Assembly (NCBI RefSeq): GCF_900184245.1
Contig: NZ_FXXB01000007.1
Span: forward strand, 434,001 to 498,000
DNA length: 64,000 nucleotides
Direction of reading: 5' to 3'
From: Brachybacterium massiliense
Lineage (GTDB): Bacteria > Actinomycetota > Actinomycetes > Actinomycetales > Dermabacteraceae
Part shown: positions 31,221 through 39,069 of the stretch, in pieces
Numbering within the stretch: the first letter of the stretch is position 1
How the letters are laid out: each line of letters opens with the position of its first letter
The notes under the pieces: generated by a model
What the model saw: the letters and a program-made list of their open reading frames with translations, nothing else
Told to the model about the DNA's origin: nothing
Database searches by the model: none
Position numbers and translations under genes: made by a program

Positions 31221-31886
31221 TCACAGATGCAGGCGCTTGGCCAGCTCGTGCCGCACGGCGCCGCCGCGGATGGTCAGCAGCAGCACCACCGCGAGCAGGC
31301 TCAGGCCGCCACAGATCGCCGAGGGGATCACGGTGCCCACCCAGCCGAGCGCGAGGAACACGATCGGGGTGAGCCCCAGCAGCACGGTCAGTCCGCTGTA
31401 GACGACGTAGTCCCCCACCTCCATCCGCATCACCCGCGCCGTGATCACCAGGCCCGCGATCGAGGCGGCGCACACGATCGGCACCACGTAGGTCAGCGAC
31501 CAGCCGTACCAGCCCGAGAGGTAGTCCCAGTAGACGCAGATCCCGCCCGCGATCAGCACCAGGTACACGATGAACTTCGCGAGGTTGCGGCGCTTGCTGA
31601 TCGCCATCACCACCACCAGCCAGGTGGTGACGATCCCGAGCCACACGCTGCGCAGCACCCCGATGCCGTCGCTGTCCCGCCCGAACAGCAGCTGGGCGAG
31701 GAAGGACAGCAGCACCACCGCGAGGGAGCTCAGCAGCAGCACCCGCAGCACGCGGCGGCGCGAGAAGCGCAGCGGCACCGTCGGGTACGGGCCGGGCACG
31801 GGCTCGCCCAGCAGCTCGGTCCCGCACAGCGGGCAGCGCACCCAGTCCCCCTCGACGGCGACCGTGCAGTCCGGGCAGCGCCTCAT
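31221..31886 (-). CDS. Zinc-ribbon membrane protein, DUF6320 family
   Basis: The 221-residue product opens with MRRCPDCTVAVEGDWVRCPLCGTELLGE, a zinc ribbon of two C-x2-C knuckles, then a short Pro-rich link and six membrane helices (first at VLRVLLLSSLAVVLLSFLA, last at SLLAVVLLLTI). This layout is that of DUF6320, which in other bacteria follows an alcohol acetyltransferase-like gene and an esterase, as here. Its ATG overlaps the stop of the acyltransferase gene by four bases. A role as membrane anchor or partner for the two enzymes is inference. Confidence 0.8.
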   Translation of the reverse strand: MRRCPDCTVAVEGDWVRCPLCGTELLGEPVPGPYPTVPLRFSRRRVLRVLLLSSLAVVLLSFLAQLLFGRDSDGIGVLRSVWLGIVTTWLVVVMAISKRRNLAKFIVYLVLIAGGICVYWDYLSGWYGWSLTYVVPIVCAASIAGLVITARVMRMEVGDYVVYSGLTVLLGLTPIVFLALGWVGTVIPSAICGGLSLLAVVLLLTIRGGAVRHELAKRLHL

Positions 31887-33355
31887 GTCGCGAACTCCAG
31901 CAGCTCGTCCTCGGAGACGCGGGGCGCGGCGACGGTGACCTCGACCCCGGCCTCGGTGAGCAGCGCCGCGTACTCGCGCACGTGGTCGGTCTCCACGAAG
32001 GGGGCGGTGAAGCTGAGGGTGAGCAGGCCGTCGTGGGACATGGCGCAGAACTGGGGCCGCACGGCCGAGACGTGGAACAGCATCCGGCCCACATGGGATT
32101 CGGCGGGCTCCGGCAGCGTGACGCGGCCGAGGTTGGAGATCGCGACGGTGAGGGCGCGGTTGTTGGCGTGGTTGATCAGCCCCAGCAGCAGATCCTTGAG
32201 CGGGCGCGGCACGATCCGGGCCAGCGGCAGGCGCTCCACGGCCTGCAGGCGGTGCAGCTTGCGCTCGAGCGCCTCCGGGGTGGCCTCGACGCTGAAGGCC
32301 TCCTGCAGGGCGCGCGCGACCGCTCCGGGCGAGTCGTCCCCACGGCCGTAGGTGTGCTCGACCCGGATGGTCGCGAAGAAGTTCCGTGCGGAGGTCGAGG
32401 GGAAGAACTGGCGCAGGTTCACCGGCACCGAGGCGGTCATCGTCGGCGCCGCATCGCCGGGATCGGCGCGGCGGATCGCCTCGAAGAACAGAGCGGTGAG
32501 GTACATGGTCAGCGCCACGCCCTCCGCTTTCGCGAGGCCCAGCACGGCGCGGGCCGGCATCGTCAGCTCGATCACGCGGGGGCGGTTGTCCGGGGTGCGG
32601 GTGCCGCGCACGCGGTGGATGCGCCGACGGGGCCGGCGGGGCGAAGGCCTCTTCTGGGGCTCCTCCTCGGAGACGTCTGCCTCCTCGACGGTGAGCACCG
32701 CGGGGGCGGCCTCGCGGCTGAACTCCTCGTGGTGGTCGTCCGCGGCGGGGCGGCGCCGGCGGCGACGGCGGAAGTAGTGGGCGAAGGAGTCGGTGGTCAG
32801 CTCGTGCACCTCCTCGGCGGCCCGGGCGCCGGGATGGGTGCCGACGGCCTCCGGCGGCGGATCCGGTCGCTCCGGGGAGCCGGGCCTCGCCTCGATCAGG
32901 GCGGCATCCGTCGGCGCCTGGTCCGGGAAGCGCCGACGGGTGTAGGCGGTCAGCAGGTCCGTGAGGAACCACAGCGCCCCGGTGCCGTCGGAGAGGGCGT
33001 GGAACACCTCGAGGCTGAGGCGGCGGCGGTGGTGCAGCACCCGGAACAGCAGGGTGCGGCGGTCCGCCTGGTAGAGCGGGGCGCAGCTGTGCTCGGTCTC
33101 CGGTTCCACCTGCGGGTGCAGGTCGCTGTCCTGGAGGTAGTACCAGAACACGCCCCGGCGCAGCACCGCGTGGTAGAGCGGGAAGCGCGCGAAGGTCTCC
33201 TCGAGCGCGTCCTGGAGCAGCGCCGGATCGACCTCGTGGTCCAGCTCGGCGCTCATGCGGAACACCTTGGGGTCCACGTCGCTGCGGGCGGCGGGGAAGA
33301 TGTTCGAGGCGTTGTCCAGGCGCACCCAGTGCCGGCGTCGGGCGGCTGCGTTCAT
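31883..33355 (-). CDS. Alcohol acyltransferase-like protein (condensation-domain fold)
   Basis: The 490-residue product belongs to the chloramphenicol-acetyltransferase/condensation superfamily. The catalytic His lies in F-H-A-L-S-D-G (H119, D123), the second-half solvent-channel motif is seen in NFFATIRVEHTYG and ISNLGRVTLPE. Residues 205-290 form an insert rich in Arg and Glu (a run of eight Arg near 220) that breaks the domain in two; it is probably disordered. Such proteins join an acyl group to an alcohol or sugar lipid. I start at 33355 because the upstream frame belongs to the esterase gene, whose stop overlaps this ATG by four bases. Substrates are unknown; wax ester or glycolipid acylation would fit. 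Confidence 0.8.
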   Translation of the reverse strand: MNAAARRRHWVRLDNASNIFPAARSDVDPKVFRMSAELDHEVDPALLQDALEETFARFPLYHAVLRRGVFWYYLQDSDLHPQVEPETEHSCAPLYQADRRTLLFRVLHHRRRLSLEVFHALSDGTGALWFLTDLLTAYTRRRFPDQAPTDAALIEARPGSPERPDPPPEAVGTHPGARAAEEVHELTTDSFAHYFRRRRRRRPAADDHHEEFSREAAPAVLTVEEADVSEEEPQKRPSPRRPRRRIHRVRGTRTPDNRPRVIELTMPARAVLGLAKAEGVALTMYLTALFFEAIRRADPGDAAPTMTASVPVNLRQFFPSTSARNFFATIRVEHTYGRGDDSPGAVARALQEAFSVEATPEALERKLHRLQAVERLPLARIVPRPLKDLLLGLINHANNRALTVAISNLGRVTLPEPAESHVGRMLFHVSAVRPQFCAMSHDGLLTLSFTAPFVETDHVREYAALLTEAGVEVTVAAPRVSEDELLEFAT

Positions 33356-34302
33356 CCGCGCTCCTGCCCGGGGGCGCCCTGGTCGAGGAACTCGTCGATC
33401 ACCTCGTAGGCCTCGCGCAGCGGGCGGGCGAAGCGGGGCAGGGTGATGAAGCCGTGCAGCGCCCGCTCGACGCGGTGCAGTCGCACCCGGTTCCCGGCCT
33501 CCTCGAGCGCGTGCGCATATGCCTCGCCCTCGTCGCACAGCAGGTCCAGCTCGGCGGTGATCATCAGCGTCTCGGGCTGGCCGGTGAGGTCGGTCGCCAT
33601 CAGCGGCGAGACCAGGCGGCTGCGCCGCTGCGCGGGGTCGGGGACGTACATGTCGAAGTAGTCCTCGACCTCGGTGTTGGTCAGGCGGTAGTCCTCGCCG
33701 TGGCGGCGCACCGAGGCGAAGGGGGAGGTCTCCGGATCGTGGTCCCAGTGCGTGACCGGGTAGAGCAGGATCTGGCGGGAGGGGGTGCGATGGCCGCTCT
33801 CGCGCAGCAGCAGCGACACCGCAGCGGCGAGGTTCCCGCCGGCGGAGTCGCCCATCAGCACGATCTTGTCGGCGTCCTCGAGCCCGGCGCGGCGCGGGTC
33901 CTCGAGCAGCCGGCGAGCGGTGCCGTAGCAGTCCTCGAGCGCGGCGGGGAAGGGATGCTCGGGGGCCAGACGGTAGTCGACCGAGGCGACCCGGCAGCCG
34001 GCGAGGTCCGCCATCGCGGCACAGGCGGGGGTGTAGCTCTCGATGTCCCCGGTGACCCAGCCGCCGCCGTGGAAGAACAGCAGCAGCTCCTCGCGGCGCT
34101 GCTCGCGCGGGGTGAACACGCGCACCGGCACGCGGTGCCCGGTGCCGCTGTCGGAGAAGGTGTCCCAGGTGGGGGTGCGATAGCGGGCCACGGGCAGGGC
34201 GGCCAGCTGACGCTGCAGCTGGCGCACGCGCTCGTAGTCCTCCCGCATGTCCACCCGGACGGCGGAGAGCAGGCGCAGCGCGAGCCGCAGCAGCGGGTTC
34301 AC
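33352..34302 (-). CDS. Alpha/beta hydrolase, hormone-sensitive-lipase family
   Basis: The 316-residue product shows the oxyanion motif HGGGW (78-82), the nucleophile in GDSAGG (S153), the acid in TAELDLLCDEG (D253) and the His in HGFITL (H283), the full HSL triad. It should hydrolyse short acyl or acetyl esters. It heads a three-gene operon with NTGA overlaps at both internal joins, so it is probably made in fixed ratio with the acyltransferase and DUF6320 protein. The GTG start lacks a ribosome-binding site but overlaps the stop of a 15-codon upstream reading frame, which could deliver ribosomes by coupling. Together the set could remodel acylated lipids or glycans at the membrane. Confidence 0.88.
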   Translation of the reverse strand: MNPLLRLALRLLSAVRVDMREDYERVRQLQRQLAALPVARYRTPTWDTFSDSGTGHRVPVRVFTPREQRREELLLFFHGGGWVTGDIESYTPACAAMADLAGCRVASVDYRLAPEHPFPAALEDCYGTARRLLEDPRRAGLEDADKIVLMGDSAGGNLAAAVSLLLRESGHRTPSRQILLYPVTHWDHDPETSPFASVRRHGEDYRLTNTEVEDYFDMYVPDPAQRRSRLVSPLMATDLTGQPETLMITAELDLLCDEGEAYAHALEEAGNRVRLHRVERALHGFITLPRFARPLREAYEVIDEFLDQGAPGQERG

Positions 34303-34346
34303 GAGCGAGCGCCGGAGGGGGCGGAGTGCGGGGACGGGTCCGTCAT
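34299..34346 (-). CDS. Leaderless 15-codon upstream reading frame coupled to the esterase gene
   Basis: TATCCT (plus-strand 34354-34359) lies seven bases before an ATG that opens MTDPSPHSAPSGARS and stops in a TGA overlapping the GTG of the esterase (GTGA). No ribosome-binding site precedes either start. The simplest reading is that leaderless initiation at this ATG feeds the operon by termination-reinitiation. The peptide itself has no recognisable feature apart from Ser/Pro content. Confidence 0.45.
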   Translation of the reverse strand: MTDPSPHSAPSGARS

Positions 34347-34370
34347 GTCCTCGAGGATAGTCATCGCCGC

Positions 34371-34868
34371 TCAGCGCAGGTCACGCTGCTCGCCGGCGAA
34401 GCGCACGGCCGGGCCCGCGTCCACCCGCCCTTCCCCCATCTCCACGACGGGGCCGATCAGCAGGCGGTGGGTGGCGGCGTCCACGGCCTGCTCGACGCGG
34501 ATCGCGAAGTGGGCGAGAGCGCCGGGCAGGATCGCGTCGCCGTCGGCGGTGCGGGTCACCTCGAGGCCGCTCAGCATCCCCTGCAGCGGGGAGGCGGGGG
34601 TGCCGAAGCGGTCGGCGAGGTGCTGCTGGTCCTCGGCGAGCAGGGTCAGGCAGAAGTGCCCGGCCTCCTCGACCGCCTCGGCGGCACGGCCCATGCCGTA
34701 GAGGGCCACGAGCATGGTGGGCGGATCGTAGGAGACGTCGAGATAGGAGTCGACGGTCACCAGCAGATCGCGGGAGCCGGAGCGGGTGCTGGCCACGGCC
34801 AGCCCCACGGCGAGCAGGTCGCTCAGGCGCCGGTACTCGTCCTGGTCGACGGGAGCGGGATCGGTCAT
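34371..34868 (-). CDS. Flavin reductase-like, FMN-binding split-barrel protein
   Basis: The 165-residue product has the flavin-reductase-like barrel: LAVGLAVASTRSGSRDLLVTVDSYLDVSYDPPTML is split across the first strands, V-S-Y-D-P-P matches the S-x-x-P-P segment that touches FMN, then FCLTLLAEDQQHLADRFG, and HRLLIGPVVEMGEG, where H precedes the dimer strand. Such proteins bind FMN and either reduce flavin with NAD(P)H or store it. It lies nine bases after the YccF gene, so the two form an operon, and ends near the promoter of the esterase operon. No ribosome-binding site is seen; coupling is likely. Confidence 0.8.
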   Translation of the reverse strand: MTDPAPVDQDEYRRLSDLLAVGLAVASTRSGSRDLLVTVDSYLDVSYDPPTMLVALYGMGRAAEAVEEAGHFCLTLLAEDQQHLADRFGTPASPLQGMLSGLEVTRTADGDAILPGALAHFAIRVEQAVDAATHRLLIGPVVEMGEGRVDAGPAVRFAGEQRDLR

Positions 34869-34877
34869 CGGGGCGGC

Positions 34878-35297
34878 TCAGCGGGCGGTGGGCAGCATCC
34901 GGGCGCGGGCCGAGTCCGAGTCCACGACCTCCTTGCCGAAGGGGAAGCAGGTGACCGGGATCAGCTTGATGTTCGCCCAGGCCAGCGGGATGCCGATGAT
35001 CGTGACGGCCTGGGCCACGGCGGTGCCCACGTGACCGAGGGCCAGCCACCAGCCGGCGATCACGAACCAGATCACGTTGCCCAGCGTGCTCATCGCGCCG
35101 CCGGCTCGCGTGTCCACCACCTCGCGGCCGAAGGGCCAGATCACGAAGCCCGCGATCCGGAACGAGGCCAGGCCGAAGGGGATGGTGATGAGGAAGATGC
35201 AGGCGAGGACGCCGGCGAGCAGGTAGCCGAGGAACAGCGCCCACCCCGCGGTGAGCAGCCAGATGATGTTCAGGACGAGAGTGAGCAGAGAGCGCAT
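34878..35297 (-). CDS. YccF domain membrane protein
   Basis: The 139-residue product contains two YccF repeats: NIIWLLTAGWALFLGYLLAG with IPFGLASFRIAGFVIWPFGREVV, and NVIWFVIAGWWLALGHV with IPLAWANIKLIPVTCFPFGKEVV. Each repeat has a hydrophobic helix pair and the W/C-F-P-F-G-K/R-E-V-V ending. The family is found in the inner membrane and its function is unknown. TACGCT lies six bases before the ATG, giving a leaderless transcript. It is divergent from argS over a 142-base gap in which I see only the two promoters. Confidence 0.9.
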   Translation of the reverse strand: MRSLLTLVLNIIWLLTAGWALFLGYLLAGVLACIFLITIPFGLASFRIAGFVIWPFGREVVDTRAGGAMSTLGNVIWFVIAGWWLALGHVGTAVAQAVTIIGIPLAWANIKLIPVTCFPFGKEVVDSDSARARMLPTAR

Positions 35298-35439
35298 GGT
35301 CCCAGCGTAGGGAGCGGGGACGATCGGGGCCATGGGGCGATCCCCCGTTCGTGCGGTGCGGGCAGCCGCCGCGGAGGTCTGTCGAGCATCACGCCGTGCG
35401 GGGAGGAGGCGGCCCTGCCCGGCGACTACCCTGGGACCC

Positions 35440-37212
35440 ATGCCTGCTCCCGAGATCGCGCTCACCCAGCGTTTCCAGACCGCCTTCGCCGCCGCCTTCG
35501 GGCCCGAGTTCGCCGACGCGGATCCGATCATCCGCCCCTCGCAGTTCGCTGACTTCCAGTGCAACGCCGCGATGGGGCTCGCGAAGCGCCTGGGCAGGAA
35601 GCCCCGCGACATCGCCGCGGAGATCCTCGCCGCGGTGGATCTCGAGGATATCGCCGAGACCCCGGAGATCGCCGGTCCCGGCTTCCTGAACATCCGCCTG
35701 CGCACCGACTGGGTGGCGGCGCAGGCCGCCGAGCTCGCGGCCGACGCGCGCCTGGGCGTCTCCGTCCCGCAGTCCCCGGACACCGTGGTGCTGGACTACT
35801 CGGCGCCGAACGTCGCCAAGGAGATGCACGTCGGCCATCTGCGCACCACGGTGGTGGGCGATTCGATCGCACGCACGCTCGAGAAGCTCGGGCACAGCGT
35901 GATCCGCCAGAACCACATCGGCGACTGGGGCACCCCCTTCGGCATGCTCATCGAGCATCTGCTCGAGGTGGGCGAGGACAGCCCCGAGGCCGATCAGCTG
36001 CGCACCGATCCCAACGCCTTCTATCAGGCGGCGCGCGCGAAGTTCGATGCCGCGGAGCAGGCGGGCTCGGGCGACGCGGACGCCGAGGGCGCCGACTTCG
36101 CCTCGCGCGCCCGCAGGCGGGTCGCGACCCTGCAGTCCGGGGACGCGGAGTCGCTGCGCATCTGGACGAACCTGGTGGACCTGTCCAAGCAGTACTTCCA
36201 CCGCATCTACGACATGCTCGACGTGACGCTCACCGATGAGCACCTCGCGGGCGAGTCCACCTACAACGACCTGCTGGCGGCGGTGTGCGACGACCTCGAG
36301 ACCGCGGGGATCGCGCGGATCTCCGACGGGGCGCTGTGCGTGTTCCCCGAGGGCTTCACGGGCCGTGACGAGCAGCCGCTGCCGCTGATCATCCGCAAGT
36401 CAGACGGCGGCTACGGCTACGCCACCACCGACCTCGCCGCGGTGCGCCACCGCGTGCGGGACCTCGGCGCGGACCGCATCGCCTATGTGGTGGGCGCGGC
36501 GCAGGAGCTCCACTTCCAGATGGTCTTCGCGAGCACCCGGGAGGCCGGCTGGCTGCCCGAGGACGTCGAGGCGCAGCACGTGAAGATCGGCTCGGTCCTC
36601 GGCGAGGACGGGAAGATCCTGCGCACCCGCTCCGGCTCCTCGCTGCGCCTGATGGCGCTGCTCGAGGAGGCCGTGGCCACGGCCCGCACCGTGATCGACG
36701 AGCTGCGCCCGGATCTGCCCGAGGCGGAGCGGGAGAAGATCGCCCATGACATCGGCATCGGCGGCGTGAAGTACGCGGACCTCTCGACGGCGCACGATTC
36801 GGACTACACCTTCGACCTGGACCGGATGCTCGCGCTGACCGGCAACACGGCCCCGTACCTGCAGTACGCGGTGGCCCGCATCCGTTCGATCGGGCGCAAG
36901 GCGGCAGCGCAGGGCATCACCGCCGCGGCGGCGCCGCGCGTGGACAACGACGCCGAGCGCGCGCTCGCGCTCGCGCTGCTGGAGTTCGGGCCGACGCTCG
37001 AGGCCGTGGGCGCGGAGTACGAGCCGCACCGGCTGTGCGCCTACCTGTTCTCCCTCGCGCAGGCGTTCACGTCCTTCTACGAGGCCTCCCCGATCCTCAA
37101 GGAGTCCGACGAGCAGGTGCGCGCGGGCCGGCTCGCACTCGCGCAGCTGACCGAACGGGTCCTGGTCGAGGGTCTGGACGCTCTGGGTGTGAACGCGCCG
37201 GAACAGATGTGA
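35440..37212 (+). CDS. argS: Arginyl-tRNA synthetase
   Basis: The enzyme charges tRNA-Arg with arginine. The 590-residue class I protein has an N-terminal additional domain (FADFQCNAAMGLAKRLG, GFLNIRL), the HIGH-type motif H-V-G-H at 130-133 within APNVAKEMHVGHLRTTVVG, NHIGDWGTPFGML, the GYGYATTDLAA segment, GEDGKILRTRSG in place of a KMSKS motif (normal for ArgRS), and the anticodon-binding domain ending FYEASPIL and DALGVNAPEQM. It is slightly longer than the usual 550-580. TACCCT lies seven bases before the ATG, so it is probably leaderless. It is single in its family here, hence essential. Confidence 0.97.
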   Translation: MPAPEIALTQRFQTAFAAAFGPEFADADPIIRPSQFADFQCNAAMGLAKRLGRKPRDIAAEILAAVDLEDIAETPEIAGPGFLNIRLRTDWVAAQAAELAADARLGVSVPQSPDTVVLDYSAPNVAKEMHVGHLRTTVVGDSIARTLEKLGHSVIRQNHIGDWGTPFGMLIEHLLEVGEDSPEADQLRTDPNAFYQAARAKFDAAEQAGSGDADAEGADFASRARRRVATLQSGDAESLRIWTNLVDLSKQYFHRIYDMLDVTLTDEHLAGESTYNDLLAAVCDDLETAGIARISDGALCVFPEGFTGRDEQPLPLIIRKSDGGYGYATTDLAAVRHRVRDLGADRIAYVVGAAQELHFQMVFASTREAGWLPEDVEAQHVKIGSVLGEDGKILRTRSGSSLRLMALLEEAVATARTVIDELRPDLPEAEREKIAHDIGIGGVKYADLSTAHDSDYTFDLDRMLALTGNTAPYLQYAVARIRSIGRKAAAQGITAAAAPRVDNDAERALALALLEFGPTLEAVGAEYEPHRLCAYLFSLAQAFTSFYEASPILKESDEQVRAGRLALAQLTERVLVEGLDALGVNAPEQM

Positions 37213-37275
37213 CGCCGGATGTCCTCCGATCGGGGGATCTGCGGCATTTCGTACAGCTGTCCGCGGCCGTGACCG

Positions 37276-37308
37276 AAACGTGGCCGGACGTTACCCAAAC
37301 GTGCCCGG
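37276..37308. promoter_or_regulatory. Two direct repeats 21 bp apart before the lysoplasmalogenase gene
   Basis: AAACGTGGCCGG (37276-37287) and AAACGTGCCCGG (37297-37308) differ at one base and are two helical turns apart, with GACGTTACCC between. They lie about 20 to 40 bases before the likely -35 region of the next gene. A dimeric regulator could bind both; none is identified. Confidence 0.4.
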
Positions 37309-37361
37309 CCCGAGAGGCCTGCGCCCTGGTTCTGGCCGGGGGCGCTTCCTAGGCTTGAGCA

Positions 37362-38069
37362 GTGCCGCCGATCCGTTCCGTCCACCTGGTCCTCTGGGTG
37401 GCCTATGCCCTGGTGACGGTGGTGCACATCGGCTCCCTGCTGGCGGAGGCGGAGATGCTCCAGCGCCTCACACAGCCGCTGTTCGCACCCCTGCTGATGG
37501 CCGTGCTGCTGACCGCCGCGCCGCAGCGCTCGCGCACCATCACGCTGCTGATGTGCGGCCTGCTGTGCGCATGGGGCGCGGACACGCTCGGGCAGCTGCT
37601 GCCGGACGTCGTGCAGCTGCTGACGGTGTTCGGCTTCCTGGGTCTGCTGGTCTTCTATTCGGCGGCGCTGTACCCGCTGTGGGCGCGCACCCGCGACGCG
37701 ATGCGGATCGCCCTGGCGATCCCCTACGCGGGCGTGGTGATCGGCCTGTTCGTGGCCTGCGCCGACGGGGCCGGCCCGCTGCTTCCCGCCGTCGCCGCCT
37801 ACGCGGTGGCGCTCGCGGCGATGGCGTTCCTCTCCGCCGGCGGCAACGGACTGACCTGGTCCGGTGGCACCCTGTTCCTGGTCTCGAGCTCGCTGCTGGC
37901 GATGGACTGGTTCCTGCCGGGTGCCTCGATCGCGTTCAGCACCGAGCTGGTGATGCTCACCTACACCGTCGGGCACGCGCTGCTGATCGGCGGGATGGTG
38001 CGCGCGATGCCGCAGCGCCGCTGGACGGTCTGCGCTCCCGGCGCCTCACTCGTCGTGGTGGAGAGCTAG
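37362..38069 (+). CDS. Lysoplasmalogenase-like membrane protein (YhhN family)
   Basis: The 235-residue protein has eight or so membrane helices and the YhhN/TMEM86 pattern: a conserved polar LAEAEMLQRLTQPLFAPLL near residue 30 (K replaced by T-Q), ALLCAWGADTLGQLLP with the conserved Asp, GFLGLLVFYSAAL, and the SSSLLAMDWFLPG and YTVGHALLIGG helices. Family members cleave the vinyl ether bond of lysoplasmalogens; bacterial activity is shown for few. The GTG start has TAGGCT six bases before it (leaderless). Its stop shares a CTAG with the stop of the convergent hydrolase-like gene. Confidence 0.82.
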   Translation: MPPIRSVHLVLWVAYALVTVVHIGSLLAEAEMLQRLTQPLFAPLLMAVLLTAAPQRSRTITLLMCGLLCAWGADTLGQLLPDVVQLLTVFGFLGLLVFYSAALYPLWARTRDAMRIALAIPYAGVVIGLFVACADGAGPLLPAVAAYAVALAAMAFLSAGGNGLTWSGGTLFLVSSSLLAMDWFLPGASIAFSTELVMLTYTVGHALLIGGMVRAMPQRRWTVCAPGASLVVVES

Positions 38070-38959
38070 CCCAGCACGCGTCGCAGCAGCTCCGCCTGCT
38101 CGCGGTGGAGGCGCTCGATGTCCTCCCCCTTGCGCGGCACCAGCTGCAGGCCCAGGCGGCCGCTGATCTCGCGGTAGGCGAGATCGGCGCCGTTCTCCTC
38201 GAGCTGGAGCTTGGCCACCCGCACCTCGGAGAGGAACAGGTCCCGCATCCCCACGCTCAGATGGATGGGCGGCAGCCCCTCGAGGCGCTCGTTGAGCGGG
38301 GACAGATCCGGGTCGTCGAGCGGGGTGCGGCCGGCGTAGCGGCGGGCCGCATCGCGCAGCAGGCGCCGCTCGTGGACGGGATCGGCCTGATCGGTCTCGG
38401 TGATCCCGGCGTTGGCCAGCTCGAGGTCGAGCCAGGGCGACATCACGATCAGCGCCGCCGGGGCGGGGATCTCGGGACGCTGCTGCAGGCGGCGGGCGAT
38501 CACGAAGGCGAGGCCCCCACCCGCATGCTGCCCGGCCAGCACCCAGGGGCGGTCGGCGAGGCGCCCGTCGGCCGCGAGCGCGGCGAGCACCGCCTCGACG
38601 TCATCCCGGCCCACCGGATGCTGATGGTCGGGGGCGTTGCGGTAGTCGATCATCAGACCGGCGCAGTTGCGGGCATCGACCTGGCGCGACAGCCACGCCC
38701 AGTCGCTCACGAAGGGGCCGGAGACGTACGCGCCGCCGTGCAGGAACACGATCACGCCGTTGTCCGCCCGGTGCTCGTCGAGCCAGACGGTGCGGGTGCG
38801 GCCGATCATCTCCGGTTCGATCGCGTGGGACTTCAGCACATGGCCGGGAGGCGTGGGGCGGCGCGCCTCGCGCAGCGCCTGATGGGTCAGGGCCGACGGG
38901 ATCGGGATGCGGCGCACAGCGCGCGCCCCTGTCACCACGGCGTCTCGGATGCGACCCAT
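38066..38959 (-). CDS. Alpha/beta hydrolase-fold protein with degenerate active site
   Basis: The 297-residue product has the HSL-type fold with HGGA (74-77) and YRNAPDHQHPV, but the nucleophile elbow reads G-Q-H-A-G-G, so Ser is replaced by His at 145. The region of the catalytic His reads SGRLGLQLVP with no His, while the acid (VGMRDLFLSE) remains. It can hardly be a serine esterase. Reading frame and codon use are otherwise intact, so it is not obviously a pseudogene and may have become a binding or structural protein. AGGAGG lies seven bases before the chosen ATG, which is better than the GTG 17 codons upstream. Its function is unknown. Confidence 0.82.
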   Translation of the reverse strand: MGRIRDAVVTGARAVRRIPIPSALTHQALREARRPTPPGHVLKSHAIEPEMIGRTRTVWLDEHRADNGVIVFLHGGAYVSGPFVSDWAWLSRQVDARNCAGLMIDYRNAPDHQHPVGRDDVEAVLAALAADGRLADRPWVLAGQHAGGGLAFVIARRLQQRPEIPAPAALIVMSPWLDLELANAGITETDQADPVHERRLLRDAARRYAGRTPLDDPDLSPLNERLEGLPPIHLSVGMRDLFLSEVRVAKLQLEENGADLAYREISGRLGLQLVPRKGEDIERLHREQAELLRRVLG

Positions 38960-39069
38960 CACTGCCTCCTGTCCGCGGCCCTCCGGGGCCGCCTCGCTGG
39001 CGAATGGCACCAGCGTAACGAACCCGGCTGTGACCTCAGGGCGCCCGTCCTGCCCGGTACGCTTCGCTC

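Noticed and set aside
31221..32972. 583-codon frame ending in the DUF6320 protein
   Set aside because: Everything before the ATG at 31886 is antisense-like filler inside the acyltransferase gene; the zinc-ribbon start MRRCPDC is a natural N-terminus.
36601..36640. Missing KMSKS motif in arginyl-tRNA synthetase as a sign of loss of function
   Set aside because: Most ArgRS enzymes lack a canonical KMSKS; the GEDGKILRTRSG form is normal.
38066..38069. Shared CTAG stop of the two convergent genes as a regulatory element
   Set aside because: TAG is palindromic with its neighbour base, so a shared CTAG is an economical coincidence in tightly packed convergent genes.
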